Below are positions 16,145 through 26,300 of a stretch of DNA of 51,144 nt, in pieces. The stretch spans positions 1-51,144 of the forward strand of contig JBCBSS010000043.1 of the NCBI GenBank assembly GCA_039819065.1, read 5' to 3'. Both the position numbers and the translations under genes were made by a program. Numbering within the stretch: the first letter of the stretch is position 1; each line of letters starts with the position of its first letter. This stretch comes from JBCBSS01 sp039819065. GTDB taxonomy: Bacteria; Bacteroidota; Bacteroidia; Cytophagales; Cyclobacteriaceae. Under the pieces are notes generated by a model. It saw nothing but the letters and a program-made list of their open reading frames with translations. It had not been told where the DNA came from and did no database searches.

Positions 16145-16827
16145 TAAGATTTAATTAGCATTCCTTCTATGATGTAGCCCAAACCGACTCTGGTGGTGAT
16201 TAGTTTATCATCCACTTCCCCGTCAATTTTCTTCCTCAGTTGGTGCATGTGGACTTCTATCACATTGCTTCCCATGTCAAAATTGACTTCCCAGATCTTT
16301 TCTGCTATCTCGGTTTTAGTGACTACTCTGTTAATGTTTCTTAAAAGTAGCTCTAGTAAATTGAATTCTCTATTGGTTAGGCTTATCTTATGATCATCAC
16401 GGCGGACTTCCCTCGCGACAAGGTCCATTTCAAGACTGCCGGTTTTCAGTTTAGTAATTTTAGCTGACGAGCCTCTGCGTGTTACTACTCTTATCCTGGC
16501 CAGCAACTCATCAAAATCAAATGGTTTTTTGATGTAATCTACGGCCCCCATATCTAGTCCTTTGATAACCTGATCTGTATCAGTCAACGCGCTCAATATA
16601 ATGATGGGCACTTCATTCTTGAAACCCTTAATGTTTTTGATGATTTCAAATCCATTTTGCCCAGGCAGCATGATATCCAACAAAACCAGGTCATAGCTGT
16701 TGACCATTGCCATCTCCAAACCTTCGCTGCCATGCGCGCTTACATCCACTGTGTAGCCATTTTGTTTTAAGCCTTTGCTGATGAAGGCTGCTAGCTTTGG
16801 TTCATCTTCAATGATAAGTATTTTCAA
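16144..16827 (-). CDS. OmpR/PhoB-family response regulator
   Basis: The 227-aa product has a receiver domain with acidic pocket residues Glu7/Asp8, phospho-acceptor Asp51 (VLLDIMLPGQNG), switch Thr/Ser near residue 79 and Lys101-Pro102. It is followed by a winged-helix DNA-binding domain (about 130-222) with LTNREFNLLELLLRN and VIEVHMHQLRKKID. It overlaps the kinase gene by one base, and its start lies 37 bp after the CarboxypepD_reg-like gene. The tandem TTAAGAT repeats upstream of the operon (19498-19537) have roughly helical spacing and are plausible sites for a regulator of this family, suggesting autoregulation; that link is inference. Confidence 0.92.
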   Translation of the reverse strand: MKILIIEDEPKLAAFISKGLKQNGYTVDVSAHGSEGLEMAMVNSYDLVLLDIMLPGQNGFEIIKNIKGFKNEVPIIILSALTDTDQVIKGLDMGAVDYIKKPFDFDELLARIRVVTRRGSSAKITKLKTGSLEMDLVAREVRRDDHKISLTNREFNLLELLLRNINRVVTKTEIAEKIWEVNFDMGSNVIEVHMHQLRKKIDGEVDDKLITTRVGLGYIIEGMLIKS

Positions 16828-16864
16828 GGTTTGCTCTTCTTTTATATGTAATTAGGTTGATCAT

Positions 16865-18253
16865 TCAATTTTGTGGAAACTGTTCTGAAAGTTTGGCCAG
16901 CTTTTCTAAATCTGATCTCGCTTTGTTCATAAATGGATTGATTAACAGCACATTATAGTTTTTCCAAAAATCTGGATCGTATTCCTTTTTATGATTTCTA
17001 ACATATTGGTTTCTATCCATTTGCTCCTTAAGCTTCACCTTACGAAACTTATCCCCTCGGTCTTTCACTTCGGTAATCAACAATTCGCGAAAGCTATAAA
17101 AGTTGTTCTTATCGGGATCAATTTTCCTGCCATTAAGTGATTGATCCTTATAATTCAATGTAGTACTGCCTGTCTGACGAGCTTGTTCAAAAGCCAGCCT
17201 ACTGGCTTTTTGCTTATCACCTCCTACAAGGCTTCCATATGAACTCATGTAGTATGGGTACCAGTGATTTTTGTATTTGCGGTACTTGATTACTTGTAAC
17301 CTTCTCCAACCATCTACCAGATAGGCTGCATTACCGCGTTGCTCCTTCGTACTGTTAGTTATTTCTTTGGGTTTCATACCGACATGCATTTCAATCACTG
17401 CGTAATCACCGGTTCTAATGATCAAGCGGTTGAATTCTTGATATTTATTGCTCATCCAATCCCGATTACTAAAAAAGGAGATACAATAGACGAGATGGCC
17501 ATCGAAATAGGACAAACTATCCAAAAGGAAGTCAAAGTTTCTCGTCATGCTTTGATTTACTAACGGCCAATATCCATAGCCATTTCTGTCCCTTCTAGAA
17601 TCGATATAATCGGATCCGAGAAGACCCATCAGATCGTTATGCTCCATCAAAGTATCATAATGTATGTCGAGGCTATCCATGTCACGATGATCATTACTCT
17701 TCCTTAGGGCATCTAGTCTTACACGTTTGTCTTGGTACTTGTTGTAACCCCGATCAAAAACGGTAAATGCGGCTTCCGCAAGCAGCATATAGGTTTCGTC
17801 ATTGCGAATCAATTGACGGTAGAAACCTTTCAACTGATATTTCTTCCTGATATAATTGGTCTTGTAGTTATTCAGTGCTTTGACAACTATCGATTTTGCA
17901 TTTTCATCTAGGGCGTTGACGGTAAGGCCTTTCATGACCAGCACATGTGGTTCAAGTGAAATAATTATACTGTCAACTGCTATAAGGTCTGCTATCTTGA
18001 TCTTCTTGGTCTCAAAGCCAATAGCCGAAATCACCAAGCTATCTTGCTGGAAACCCTCACGGATATGTATGTCAAACAGGCCGCTTAAATTAGTGGCAGT
18101 CCCTATCCCGTGCTCTGGTAATCCGACATTGGCAAATGAGATCGGATTGCTATTTTCATCGACAACTTTGCCCGTGAGGGTTTTATTCTGCCCCAATACC
18201 GTTAGTTGCATTGCAATCAGGCAATATGTTATGATTAAATATATTTTCATCAT
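16865..18253 (-). CDS. secreted CarboxypepD_reg-like domain protein
   Basis: The 462-aa product has a signal peptide ending at VLG-Q. It then has a transthyretin-like CarboxypepD_reg-like domain (about 25-100, with LTGKVVDENSNPISFANVGL and LSGLFDIHI), and a C-terminal region of about 350 residues rich in Tyr, Asp and Arg that I do not recognise beyond its resemblance to Bacteroidota proteins of this architecture (for example LKGFYRQLIRNDETYMLLAEAAF). There is no TonB-dependent receptor plug or barrel. It overlaps the upstream secreted-protein gene by 4 bp and precedes the response regulator by 37 bp, so it belongs to the four-gene sensing operon. It may be the envelope component that reports to, or is controlled by, the two-component pair. 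Confidence 0.78.
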   Translation of the reverse strand: MMKIYLIITYCLIAMQLTVLGQNKTLTGKVVDENSNPISFANVGLPEHGIGTATNLSGLFDIHIREGFQQDSLVISAIGFETKKIKIADLIAVDSIIISLEPHVLVMKGLTVNALDENAKSIVVKALNNYKTNYIRKKYQLKGFYRQLIRNDETYMLLAEAAFTVFDRGYNKYQDKRVRLDALRKSNDHRDMDSLDIHYDTLMEHNDLMGLLGSDYIDSRRDRNGYGYWPLVNQSMTRNFDFLLDSLSYFDGHLVYCISFFSNRDWMSNKYQEFNRLIIRTGDYAVIEMHVGMKPKEITNSTKEQRGNAAYLVDGWRRLQVIKYRKYKNHWYPYYMSSYGSLVGGDKQKASRLAFEQARQTGSTTLNYKDQSLNGRKIDPDKNNFYSFRELLITEVKDRGDKFRKVKLKEQMDRNQYVRNHKKEYDPDFWKNYNVLLINPFMNKARSDLEKLAKLSEQFPQN

Positions 18254-19485
18254 TGCGACAGTATGAATTCCTGGCCATTGATTATGATCGCCTTAGGTCG
18301 GATGATTTGATACTCTTTTTGATATACTTCACCTTGTCTTTTTATTCGCTTCTGTCCTTTTACACCGATTATCATTCCCTTTTTAATATTGGGTGCCAGC
18401 TGTTTAGAAAGTTTAGGAGTTGATTCTATATAGAACTCATTGTCGATAAGCAGATACATCAACAGGCCGGTCTTGGCCTTTTCAATCGCAGTAATCTTTC
18501 CCTCGACCTGAGCATCTTCATATTTATGCCCTCCATCGGGTGCTCCGACAAAGCTCTTTTCCATTTTCAATGTATCCTTTCCTGCGATCAATGCGAAAAG
18601 GCTTACACCATCAGGTTTAACATAACTACGTGAAGAGTAGTACGCTAGTACCGGAATGTTACGTTCGGCTATTTCCACTACCTGTTCGGCCTTCTCAGAG
18701 GGGAAAAAGAGATCAAGTGTCCGTGAATTGGTTTGTAGTTTAAAGCCGATATAAGCAAAGTTCTGCTTGTACAGAAATGATTTGATTTTTCCTGATGCAG
18801 CTTTAAGCTTATTCACACCATAGTACATATGCTTGCTATCAACAATAAGCCTTTCTCCTTCGACATGATAATATGGGTAGGTATAAAACGAAACTTTATC
18901 CCCAACTGAGTAATTATGTTCGTCAGGCTTGTACCCAAACCACCTAACTCCTGAAACAACATCTCCTTCAAATGACACGGCCAACACTTCGTCATCACGG
19001 AAAATGACCTCTTCTATTTCTTTCTCAATAAAGACTTTGGGGTTCCAGGGTCTAGTGTTAGCCATGTTTAAATAAGTAGGTCGTTCATTACCAATTTCAA
19101 CTTGCTGCGCTCCATTCCATACTTTGGTGACACGGTTAGTATATAGGTAGTTCAAAGTCAGTTTAGATAACTTGGCGTCGGGTTCTTTACCTACACCAGC
19201 TTTGGGACGCCAATATTCTACCTTCACTATATCGCCTGGTTTGAAACTATTATAAAGCCTTTGGGCATAATGGCTTGGAAACTTAAGCTCTATTACTTCA
19301 TCACCAGTCTCTAAAAGTACGTTGTCAATGGCGAACCCCCGGACAGGTTCGTAAGATTTGATGGTACCTTCTATGGAGTAAAAAGCCTTTTCAGGTTTTT
19401 GCCCATGGCTAAACCCGCATATAAGGGTGATCAATAAAACTGTGTAAACTATTCTCATCTTCTTCACATTCATCACAATAAACAT
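18250..19485 (-). CDS. secreted protein with apparent tandem beta-barrel (OB-like) repeats, family unknown
   Basis: I do not recognise this 411-aa protein. A signal peptide is clear (core TVLLITLICGF, cleavage near SHG-Q). The mature part seems to contain three or four units that open with a strand ending Gly-x-Ile-x-Ser/Ala: IEGTIKSYEP (about 38), ASGKIKSFLY (about 230) and VEGKITAIEK (about 327). Each is followed by strands, and the first and third also contain a Phe-Pro-Ser-x-x-Ala segment (69-74 and 261-266) and later a second strand such as GDIVKVEYW. A segment at 157-220 looks like a more diverged copy. This spacing is reminiscent of OB-fold barrels, but that is a visual judgement. Three Met codons (residues 1, 5, 10) are possible starts. 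It overlaps the next gene by 4 bp and heads the operon ending in the two-component pair. Confidence 0.65.
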   Translation of the reverse strand: MFIVMNVKKMRIVYTVLLITLICGFSHGQKPEKAFYSIEGTIKSYEPVRGFAIDNVLLETGDEVIELKFPSHYAQRLYNSFKPGDIVKVEYWRPKAGVGKEPDAKLSKLTLNYLYTNRVTKVWNGAQQVEIGNERPTYLNMANTRPWNPKVFIEKEIEEVIFRDDEVLAVSFEGDVVSGVRWFGYKPDEHNYSVGDKVSFYTYPYYHVEGERLIVDSKHMYYGVNKLKAASGKIKSFLYKQNFAYIGFKLQTNSRTLDLFFPSEKAEQVVEIAERNIPVLAYYSSRSYVKPDGVSLFALIAGKDTLKMEKSFVGAPDGGHKYEDAQVEGKITAIEKAKTGLLMYLLIDNEFYIESTPKLSKQLAPNIKKGMIIGVKGQKRIKRQGEVYQKEYQIIRPKAIIINGQEFILSQ

Positions 19486-19497
19486 AGTGAGTGCTTG

Positions 19498-19537
19498 TTA
19501 AGATGGTCTAAATCTCCAGTTAAGATTTCTTAAGATG
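19498..19537. promoter_or_regulatory. TTAAGAT repeats upstream of the four-gene sensing operon
   Basis: Read on the plus strand, TTAAGAT occurs at 19498, 19520 and 19530, giving spacings of 22 and 10 bp, near one and two helical turns. The last two also form a small palindrome (TTAAGA, two bases, TCTTAA). They lie just upstream of the first gene of the operon that encodes an OmpR-type regulator, whose family binds tandem direct repeats. Confidence 0.45.
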
Positions 19538-19569
19538 AATGATTTTGGTGGTTCAACCGGCTAGATACA

Positions 19570-19600
19570 AAAAAAGCCATCCTTATCGGATGGCTTTTTT
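19570..19600 (-). terminator. strong bidirectional terminator after the M16 peptidase
   Basis: Arms AAAAAAGCCATCC (19570-19582) and GGATGGCTTTTTT (19588-19600) pair perfectly around TTATC. On the minus strand the hairpin is followed by a run of seven T. It lies 20 bp beyond the stop of the peptidase gene at 19621. Confidence 0.9.
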
Positions 19601-19620
19601 GCCAAACAATCCAACCAGAC

Positions 19621-22440
19621 CTATTGCTCTGGCATAAGTACAACTTTTACGTAGTTCTTTTCATCGAAATACTTCTTAGCTGCTTTTTGTAGATCATCTT
19701 TGGTGAAGGATTCCACCATGTCTTCATACTCATAGAAAGTATCAAGGTCAGATCCGTTATAGTAGTAGCTCCTCAATTGATTAAGCCAAAATCTGTTCTT
19801 CTTCAAGTTCTCTTCTCTGTTCTGTCTTTGTGCTTCTTTGATTTCATTGATATCTTCATCAGAAATCTCACCTTTTTTAAGCTTTCCAATCTCGTCGAAG
19901 CAAGCCTTTACTAGCTTATCAACATTTTCTGGCGCACATGGAAACGAGATACGCATGGTATAGCGCTCAGCCGGTAGGCGGGAAACGCTTCCGAAAGCGC
20001 CAACTGTATAAACCCCACTCTGATCTTCTCTGATATTATCGATAAGGTTATTTCTCAGTAATTCACCTAATGAGCTCAGTACATGACCTTCTTCTTTACC
20101 ATATTTCATGTCACCGGTGAAGTTAATCGTTACCTGACTTTTAGGGTCTGTTCCACTCCTTACTACTTCCTCAACTACTCCTTTAGGCGGCCTGATACCG
20201 AGGTCTTTCCATGACTCTTTTCGGCCAGTATTTGGCAGGCTTCCTAAGTATTTTTCCAACATTGGTGTGACCTCTTTGGAATCAAAGCTACCAACGAAGA
20301 AGAATTTGAAATCACTCGCGTCAGCAAAACGATCCTGATAAATCTCAAATGCTCTTTCGAAGTCTACTTTGTCAAGTTCTTCCGAAGTAGGGAACCCACC
20401 TCCTCTAGGGTGATTCTGGGTCATGATCTTACTAACCTTATCAGAATAGAAGAATTGAGGGTTGGACATCAGGTTTTGGAAGAGCATTTTATTCTTAGCC
20501 TTGAAAGACTGGAAGGCTGCTTCATCTTTTCTAGGTGCAACGAAGTATAGATGGATAAGCTGAAGCATAGTCTCAAAGTCTTTTGGTGATGCTGAGCCAT
20601 TAAAACCTTCTTGAAGGGATCCAATGAATGGAGATACCCTTACTGTTTTGCCCACCATCATTTTCTGCATATCGACCATAGAAAAATCACTCACTCCGCT
20701 TTGCGAGACTACTTGTGACGCATTGGATGCCGAATAGTGATCTTCGTCTGAATACAGGTAATGACCTCCGAAGCTGAAGGCAGTCATCAGAATTTCGTCA
20801 TTCTTAAATTCAGTTGGCTTAAGCACCACCTGCACACCATTAGAAAGTGTAATTTCGGTTACACCCAATTTATCGAAGCTCTTCTCGTTCGTGACCTTAC
20901 CAGCTACTGGCTTAGCTGTGAATAGCTCAGCACCTGAAACTTTATCTTCGTAAGGTTTGACTTCTATCTTCTCAGCCTTAGCCAGCATATTTCTTATTTC
21001 TGCCTCAGATGGCAGTGTTACACCTTCTTTGTCCGGGCCGGTGATCACGATCACTCGGTTCACATCTTGAATCCAGTCTTTAGCCAGTGCATTAATCTCT
21101 TCTAGTTGGATAGAAGGCATGACCTTCTTCATGAAATCATAATTGAACGTAACACCTGGGATAGGGTCGTCACTCAAAAAGTTACCTACATATTGCCAAG
21201 TGTATCTTGACGATTCTGTCTTATCACTCTCTTTGTATGCTTTTTCTACTGAATTAAGCATCTCTTTTTTATACCTGTCAAGCTCACCTGGCGTGAAACC
21301 AAACCTCTTAACACGCTCGTTTTCTTCGATTAATGCCTTGAGACCTTTTTCTACGCCGTCTTGCCCAACAATGGCAAAAGATGAATAGTTACTCTTTGAT
21401 CTCACCATACTGCTAAAGCTTGTACTTCCAGTGAAGAACGGTGGTTCAGCTGATTGACGAAGTTCGTTTAAACGACGATTTAACATGCCATTGTATAAGC
21501 TTCTTACCATACTGGCTCTCATGTCAGAAAGCGTTTCTTCTTTATAATTGTCGACTTTATAAATCAACTGTATTTGAGTAAATGAAGCTTCTTTGTCTTT
21601 GGCTACAGCTACGAAAGTCTCTTCATGATTAGGCACTTCGAATAGCTTCCTTTCCCGTGGCTTCTTTGGTCCTTTTATCTTGCCAAAACGCGTCTTTATC
21701 TTCTTCTCCATTTCATCGGGATCAATATCACCAACGGCGACCACTGCCATGAGGTCAGGCCTGTACCAATCCTTGTAGAATTTCCTGATCGTTTCATAGT
21801 TAGCGTTTTGAATCACTTCTTTAGTACCTATTGGAAGCCTTTCAGCATAGTGTGAGTTCTTGAAAAGCACCGGAAAGTATTCATCTCGCATCCTTTGAGA
21901 AGCACCTCGTCCCAATCGCCACTCTTCCATAATTACTCCTCTCTCTTTATCAATTTCTTCTTCCGTAAACTCGATGTTATGGGCCCAGTCTTCCAGTACC
22001 AGAAGCCCTTTGTCTAGTATTTCTTCATCGTCGGAAGGGATAGGCAGCATATAAACCGTCTCATCGAAGCTGGTGTAGGCATTCAAATCAGATCCAAACT
22101 CCACACCCACTGATTGCAGGTAATTGACGAGTTCGTTTTTCTTGAAGTTCTTAGTGCCATTAAAAGCCATGTGCTCTACGAAGTGCGCTAATCCTCTTTG
22201 ATCCTCATCTTCAAGAATGGAACCGGCATTAACTACCAGTCTTAATTCCACTTTGTCTTCCGGCTTTGCGTTTTTTCTGATGTAGTAAGTCATACCATTG
22301 TCAAGCTTACCAACTCTAACATCAGGGTCTACCGGAATTTTGGTATTAAGATTACCGCTAATGTTTAACTCTTGCGCCCTTAAGCCAAGCGCACCAACTA
22401 CAAGAAGACCTAGTAGCAAGTAAATCCTTTTTAGTTTCAT
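19621..22440 (-). CDS. M16 family zinc metallopeptidase (pitrilysin-like)
   Basis: The 939-aa product has a signal peptide (cleavage near RAQ-E), so it works outside the cytoplasm, probably in the periplasm. The inverted zinc motif HFVEH is at residues 86-90 (in GLAHFVEHMAFNG), and the distal zinc ligand lies in the downstream ERGVIMEEWRLG segment near residue 166. Two M16 peptidase/M16_C pairs follow each other, giving the usual clam shell; the second half lacks HxxEH and is the expected inactive partner. Such enzymes degrade short unfolded peptides. It forms a single-gene unit with a strong terminator, and a 213-bp spacer separates it from lspA. Confidence 0.92.
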   Translation of the reverse strand: MKLKRIYLLLGLLVVGALGLRAQELNISGNLNTKIPVDPDVRVGKLDNGMTYYIRKNAKPEDKVELRLVVNAGSILEDEDQRGLAHFVEHMAFNGTKNFKKNELVNYLQSVGVEFGSDLNAYTSFDETVYMLPIPSDDEEILDKGLLVLEDWAHNIEFTEEEIDKERGVIMEEWRLGRGASQRMRDEYFPVLFKNSHYAERLPIGTKEVIQNANYETIRKFYKDWYRPDLMAVVAVGDIDPDEMEKKIKTRFGKIKGPKKPRERKLFEVPNHEETFVAVAKDKEASFTQIQLIYKVDNYKEETLSDMRASMVRSLYNGMLNRRLNELRQSAEPPFFTGSTSFSSMVRSKSNYSSFAIVGQDGVEKGLKALIEENERVKRFGFTPGELDRYKKEMLNSVEKAYKESDKTESSRYTWQYVGNFLSDDPIPGVTFNYDFMKKVMPSIQLEEINALAKDWIQDVNRVIVITGPDKEGVTLPSEAEIRNMLAKAEKIEVKPYEDKVSGAELFTAKPVAGKVTNEKSFDKLGVTEITLSNGVQVVLKPTEFKNDEILMTAFSFGGHYLYSDEDHYSASNASQVVSQSGVSDFSMVDMQKMMVGKTVRVSPFIGSLQEGFNGSASPKDFETMLQLIHLYFVAPRKDEAAFQSFKAKNKMLFQNLMSNPQFFYSDKVSKIMTQNHPRGGGFPTSEELDKVDFERAFEIYQDRFADASDFKFFFVGSFDSKEVTPMLEKYLGSLPNTGRKESWKDLGIRPPKGVVEEVVRSGTDPKSQVTINFTGDMKYGKEEGHVLSSLGELLRNNLIDNIREDQSGVYTVGAFGSVSRLPAERYTMRISFPCAPENVDKLVKACFDEIGKLKKGEISDEDINEIKEAQRQNREENLKKNRFWLNQLRSYYYNGSDLDTFYEYEDMVESFTKDDLQKAAKKYFDEKNYVKVVLMPEQ

Positions 22441-22653
22441 ATCATGTGGTTTTAGGTAAAGAGATCAAATAAACTAAATGATTAGTTTTGATGCAAACCG
22501 CAAGCATCATTTATACCATTGTTAACGTTGTTTTATAGACGATAACAAGATAGTCCTAATCGCTGTATCCCAAAAGAATACAGTGATTATTAAAATCAAA
22601 TAAAAATTAGATTAACTTTTCTTAAGGAAGAGTTAATTGGATGCAATTACCTC

Positions 22654-23355
22654 TTATTCGGATGATTTCACGGTGTCTTCGTGATCCTCAGGCATGGGCT
22701 CTGTGTCTGCGGTGCTTTCTTCCATCTGATTGGATTCCCCTTCGCCAGTCTCGTCTTCTTTCTTTTCTCCAAAGTATCTTTTCTGCATGACAAGGATCAC
22801 CAATACGCCAATGAAAATAGAAGAGTCAGCTATATTGAATACAGGGCTAAAAAATAAGAAGTCTTCGCTACCTACTCCCGGTAACCAATCGGGGAAACGT
22901 CCATCGAACAATGGAAAAAATAACATGTCTATCACTTTCCCATGAAACCAGGGTGTTGGGGCATTGGATGGTGCATTATCAAGAAAAACACCGTAGAATG
23001 TACTGTCAATAACATTACCTGCGGCACCACCCAATATGAGCGCCATGCATATAAGCAGGCCTTTCGGTGATCTCTTAACGATTAGTTTATAGAGGTAATA
23101 TCCTATACCTACCATAGCTAATAGCCTAAACAGCGTAAGTGCTAGTTTCCCATACTGAGCCTCCCATTTGAGCCCAAAAGCCATTCCAGGGTTCAATAGG
23201 TAGTGTAGTCGAAACCAATCACCAATCACGTTGATCTCACTGCCTAGTTCCATATTGAAGTGTACCAACAGCTTTGATGTTTGATCCAGAGCGATCACTC
23301 CTAGTGCTATTAGATAATATTTCAGATAGGTATTTTTCTTTTCCTCCATTGTCAT
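22654..23355 (-). CDS. lspA: lipoprotein signal peptidase (signal peptidase II)
   Basis: LspA cleaves the signal peptide of prolipoproteins after lipid modification, in the inner membrane. Four hydrophobic helices and all conserved blocks are present: IALDQTSKLLV, LLNPGMAFGL, LGGAAGNVID with the first catalytic Asp, and VFNIADSSIFIGV with the second. The insert between them (about 118-165) is longer than in proteobacteria, as in other Bacteroidota. After the last helix there is an acidic, disordered tail of about 35 residues rich in Glu, Asp, Ser and Thr, which is not part of the catalytic fold. It lies 37 bp downstream of ileS. A dksA/traR-like gene often found between these two in Bacteroidota is absent here. 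Confidence 0.92.
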   Translation of the reverse strand: MTMEEKKNTYLKYYLIALGVIALDQTSKLLVHFNMELGSEINVIGDWFRLHYLLNPGMAFGLKWEAQYGKLALTLFRLLAMVGIGYYLYKLIVKRSPKGLLICMALILGGAAGNVIDSTFYGVFLDNAPSNAPTPWFHGKVIDMLFFPLFDGRFPDWLPGVGSEDFLFFSPVFNIADSSIFIGVLVILVMQKRYFGEKKEDETGEGESNQMEESTADTEPMPEDHEDTVKSSE

Positions 23356-23392
23356 ATAGTACTGCCTGTCGCCTTGATCTTACACTTTTTGG

Positions 23393-26300
23393 CTACGCTT
23401 CAATGTGAACCTTCACTTTCAACTCATCCATCTCAAGGGTCTTAGCATCGCTAAGGGTGTCTAATATATCCAGCGATAGTGCTTGTGTTTCGCGACAAAT
23501 ATATTCGCGATTCGCTTCTAATGCCGTATTGACAAGGTCAATATTTTTCTCAACGTTGATTTTAATCTTGTCTTGCACCTCTAAGCCCATATCTTTTCTG
23601 AGGTTCTGAACGCGATTCACCAAATCACGCGCGATACCTTCACGCCTTAATTCGTCCGTAAGCGTGATGTCCAGTGCTATGGTTATTCTACCTTCGCTTG
23701 CCACAGACCATCCGGGGATATCATCGTAACTGATTTCTACATCTTCCAATGTCAACGTGATCTTTTCATTATCAGCTAAAACGATATCTATGGCATTCTT
23801 CGCTTCTAATTCCTGTATATCAGTATCACTAAAGGCATTAATCTTACCGGATATCTCCTTTAATTTTGCTTTATATTCCTGACCGAGCTTGCGGAAGTTC
23901 GGTTTGATCCTCTTCACCAGGATACCAGAATTATCATCTACAAACTCGATGGTCTTGGTATTTACCTCAGAAAGGATCAGCTCTTCTACTGCCTGAACTT
24001 GTTTTTTGAATTTGTCATTCAACACTGGTACAAGAATACGTGATAGCGGCTGCCTCACTTTGACTTTGTGCTTTCTTCTTAAAGAGTGCACTAATGAAGA
24101 TATGCCTTGAGCCAAGTTCATTTTCTCTTCCAAATCCTGGTCTATGCATTCCGCGTGCACCTGAGGAAATTCTACCAAGTGAACAGACTCAGCATTTTCT
24201 TTTTGCGTCACGCCATTCAAGTCACTGAATAGCCTCTCCATGTAGAATGGTGCTATTGGCGAAGAAAGCTTAGCGATGTTTAGAAGACAGGTGTAGAGCG
24301 TTTGATACGCAGCTCTTTTATCTTCATTGTATTCACCTCTCCAGAATCTCTTCCTATTCAATCTCACATACCAGTTGCTCAGATCATCGATGGTAAAATC
24401 CTGAATCATCCGAGCCGCTTTAGTAGGCTCATATTCCTCATAGGCCTGACCTACTTCTTTGATAAGGGTGTTCAATTTAGAAAGTACCCATCTATCACTT
24501 TCCGTGCGCTTATCCAAAGGCACCTCATTTTCTACATAATTGAAGCCATCAAGATTAGCGTACAAAGCAAAGAATGAGTAAGTATTCTGAAGCGTTCCAA
24601 AAAAGCGACGTTGGACTTCATTAACACCTTCCAGGTCAAACTTGAGGTTATCCCATGGGTTAGCGTTAGAAATCATATACCACCTAGTCGCATCCGGGCC
24701 ATATTTGGCTAATGTGGAAAATGGGTCGATAGCATTGCCCTTGCTCTTCGACATTTTGTTTCCTTCTTTGTCCAAGACAAGGCCATTGGCGATTACGTTC
24801 TTAAATGAAACGCCGTCAAATAGCATTCCGGCAATGGCATGAAGTGTAAAGAACCAGCCACGTGTCTGATCCACACCTTCCGCTATGAAATCAGCAGGGA
24901 AGTTCTTTTCGAATATCTCTTTGTTCTCAAAAGGGTAATGCCATTGTGCATAAGGCATCGCTCCCGAATCAAACCAAACATCAATTAAATCCGTCTCCCT
25001 AAACATCTTCTGACCAGTAGGGCTTACTAGAATGATGTCGTCTACATAAGGCCTATGCAAATCGAAATCATCGCTTAAGCCTTCGGACATGAAACCGGCT
25101 TCGATGGATTGCTGTACTGCTGCTTTTAGTTCTTCAATGGAACCTATGCACAGCTCTTCAGTCTTATCTTCAGTAACCCATATCGGCAGTGGTGTTCCCC
25201 AGAAACGAGATCTGGAGAGATTCCAATCCACCAGGTTTTCAAGCCAGTTACCAAATCGACCGGTTCCAGTAGATTGAGGCTTCCAATTGATGGTGTTATT
25301 CAACTCAACCAATCTGTCCTTATAGGCTGTGGTTTTAATAAACCAAGAATCCAGCGGATAGTAGAGTATGGGCTTATCTGTACGCCAGCAGTGCGGGTAA
25401 GAGTGTAAATACTTCTCTACTTTGAAAGCTTTGTTATCCTCTTTCAACTTAATCGCAATCTGGACATCAAGCGACTTTTCGGGCTCTTGACCAGGTGCAT
25501 AATATTCATTCTTGACGTACATGCCGGCGAAATCAGTGATTTCGTCAACGTACTTTCCTTCTTTGTTTACAATAGGCGCGTCGTTACCATTCTCATCTTT
25601 GACATACACGCCCGGGATTCCAAATTTGACGCAGGTTCTATAATCGTCGGCACCAAATGTTTTGGAAATATGCACTATACCTGTACCATCTTCTGTATTG
25701 ACAAAGTCTCCAGGTACAACGGTAAAGGCGGGCTTGGGTAATGGTATGTATGGCATCAACTGCTCATAATACATACCAGCCAAATCCGCTCCTTTCAATT
25801 CCTCTACGATCTCATAAGGAATTAACTTATCGCCGGCCTTAAAATCTTCAATTTTGATATCCTTGGCTTTGGCATTGAAATAAGCACCTACACGATCCTT
25901 GGCCAGAATAACATTTACCGGCTCAAAAGTGTATGGATTAAAGGTTTTGACTTTTACATAAGTGATCTTTTCACCTATAGCCAACGCACTATTAGCTGGC
26001 AAGGTCCAAGGTGTAGTCGTCCAGGCCAGGAAGTAATCGTTTTCTGTTCCCTCAATTTTGAATTGTGCCGTGACGGACGTGTCCTTTAACTCTCTGTATG
26101 TACCGGGCATATTAAGCTCGTGAGAGCTAAGACCGGTCCCAGCAGCAGGAGAGTAGGGTTGAATAGTATATCCTTTATAGAGAAGGTCTTTGTCGTATAA
26201 CTTCTTCAGCAAGTGCCAAAGTGTTTCTATATAGTCTCTTTCAAACGTGATGTAAGGATTATCCAGATCAATCCAATAACCCATTTTCTCGGTAAGGTCA

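Noticed and set aside
22561..22585. CTGTAT/ATACAG hairpin in the spacer between the M16 peptidase and lspA
   Set aside because: The stem is short and there is no T run in the minus direction; it may be chance, and there is no sign of a riboswitch.
22441..22653. 213-bp spacer searched for small genes, tRNA or ncRNA
   Set aside because: No open frame of useful length, no tRNA-like arms and no consensus promoter were found; only the weak hairpin noted above.
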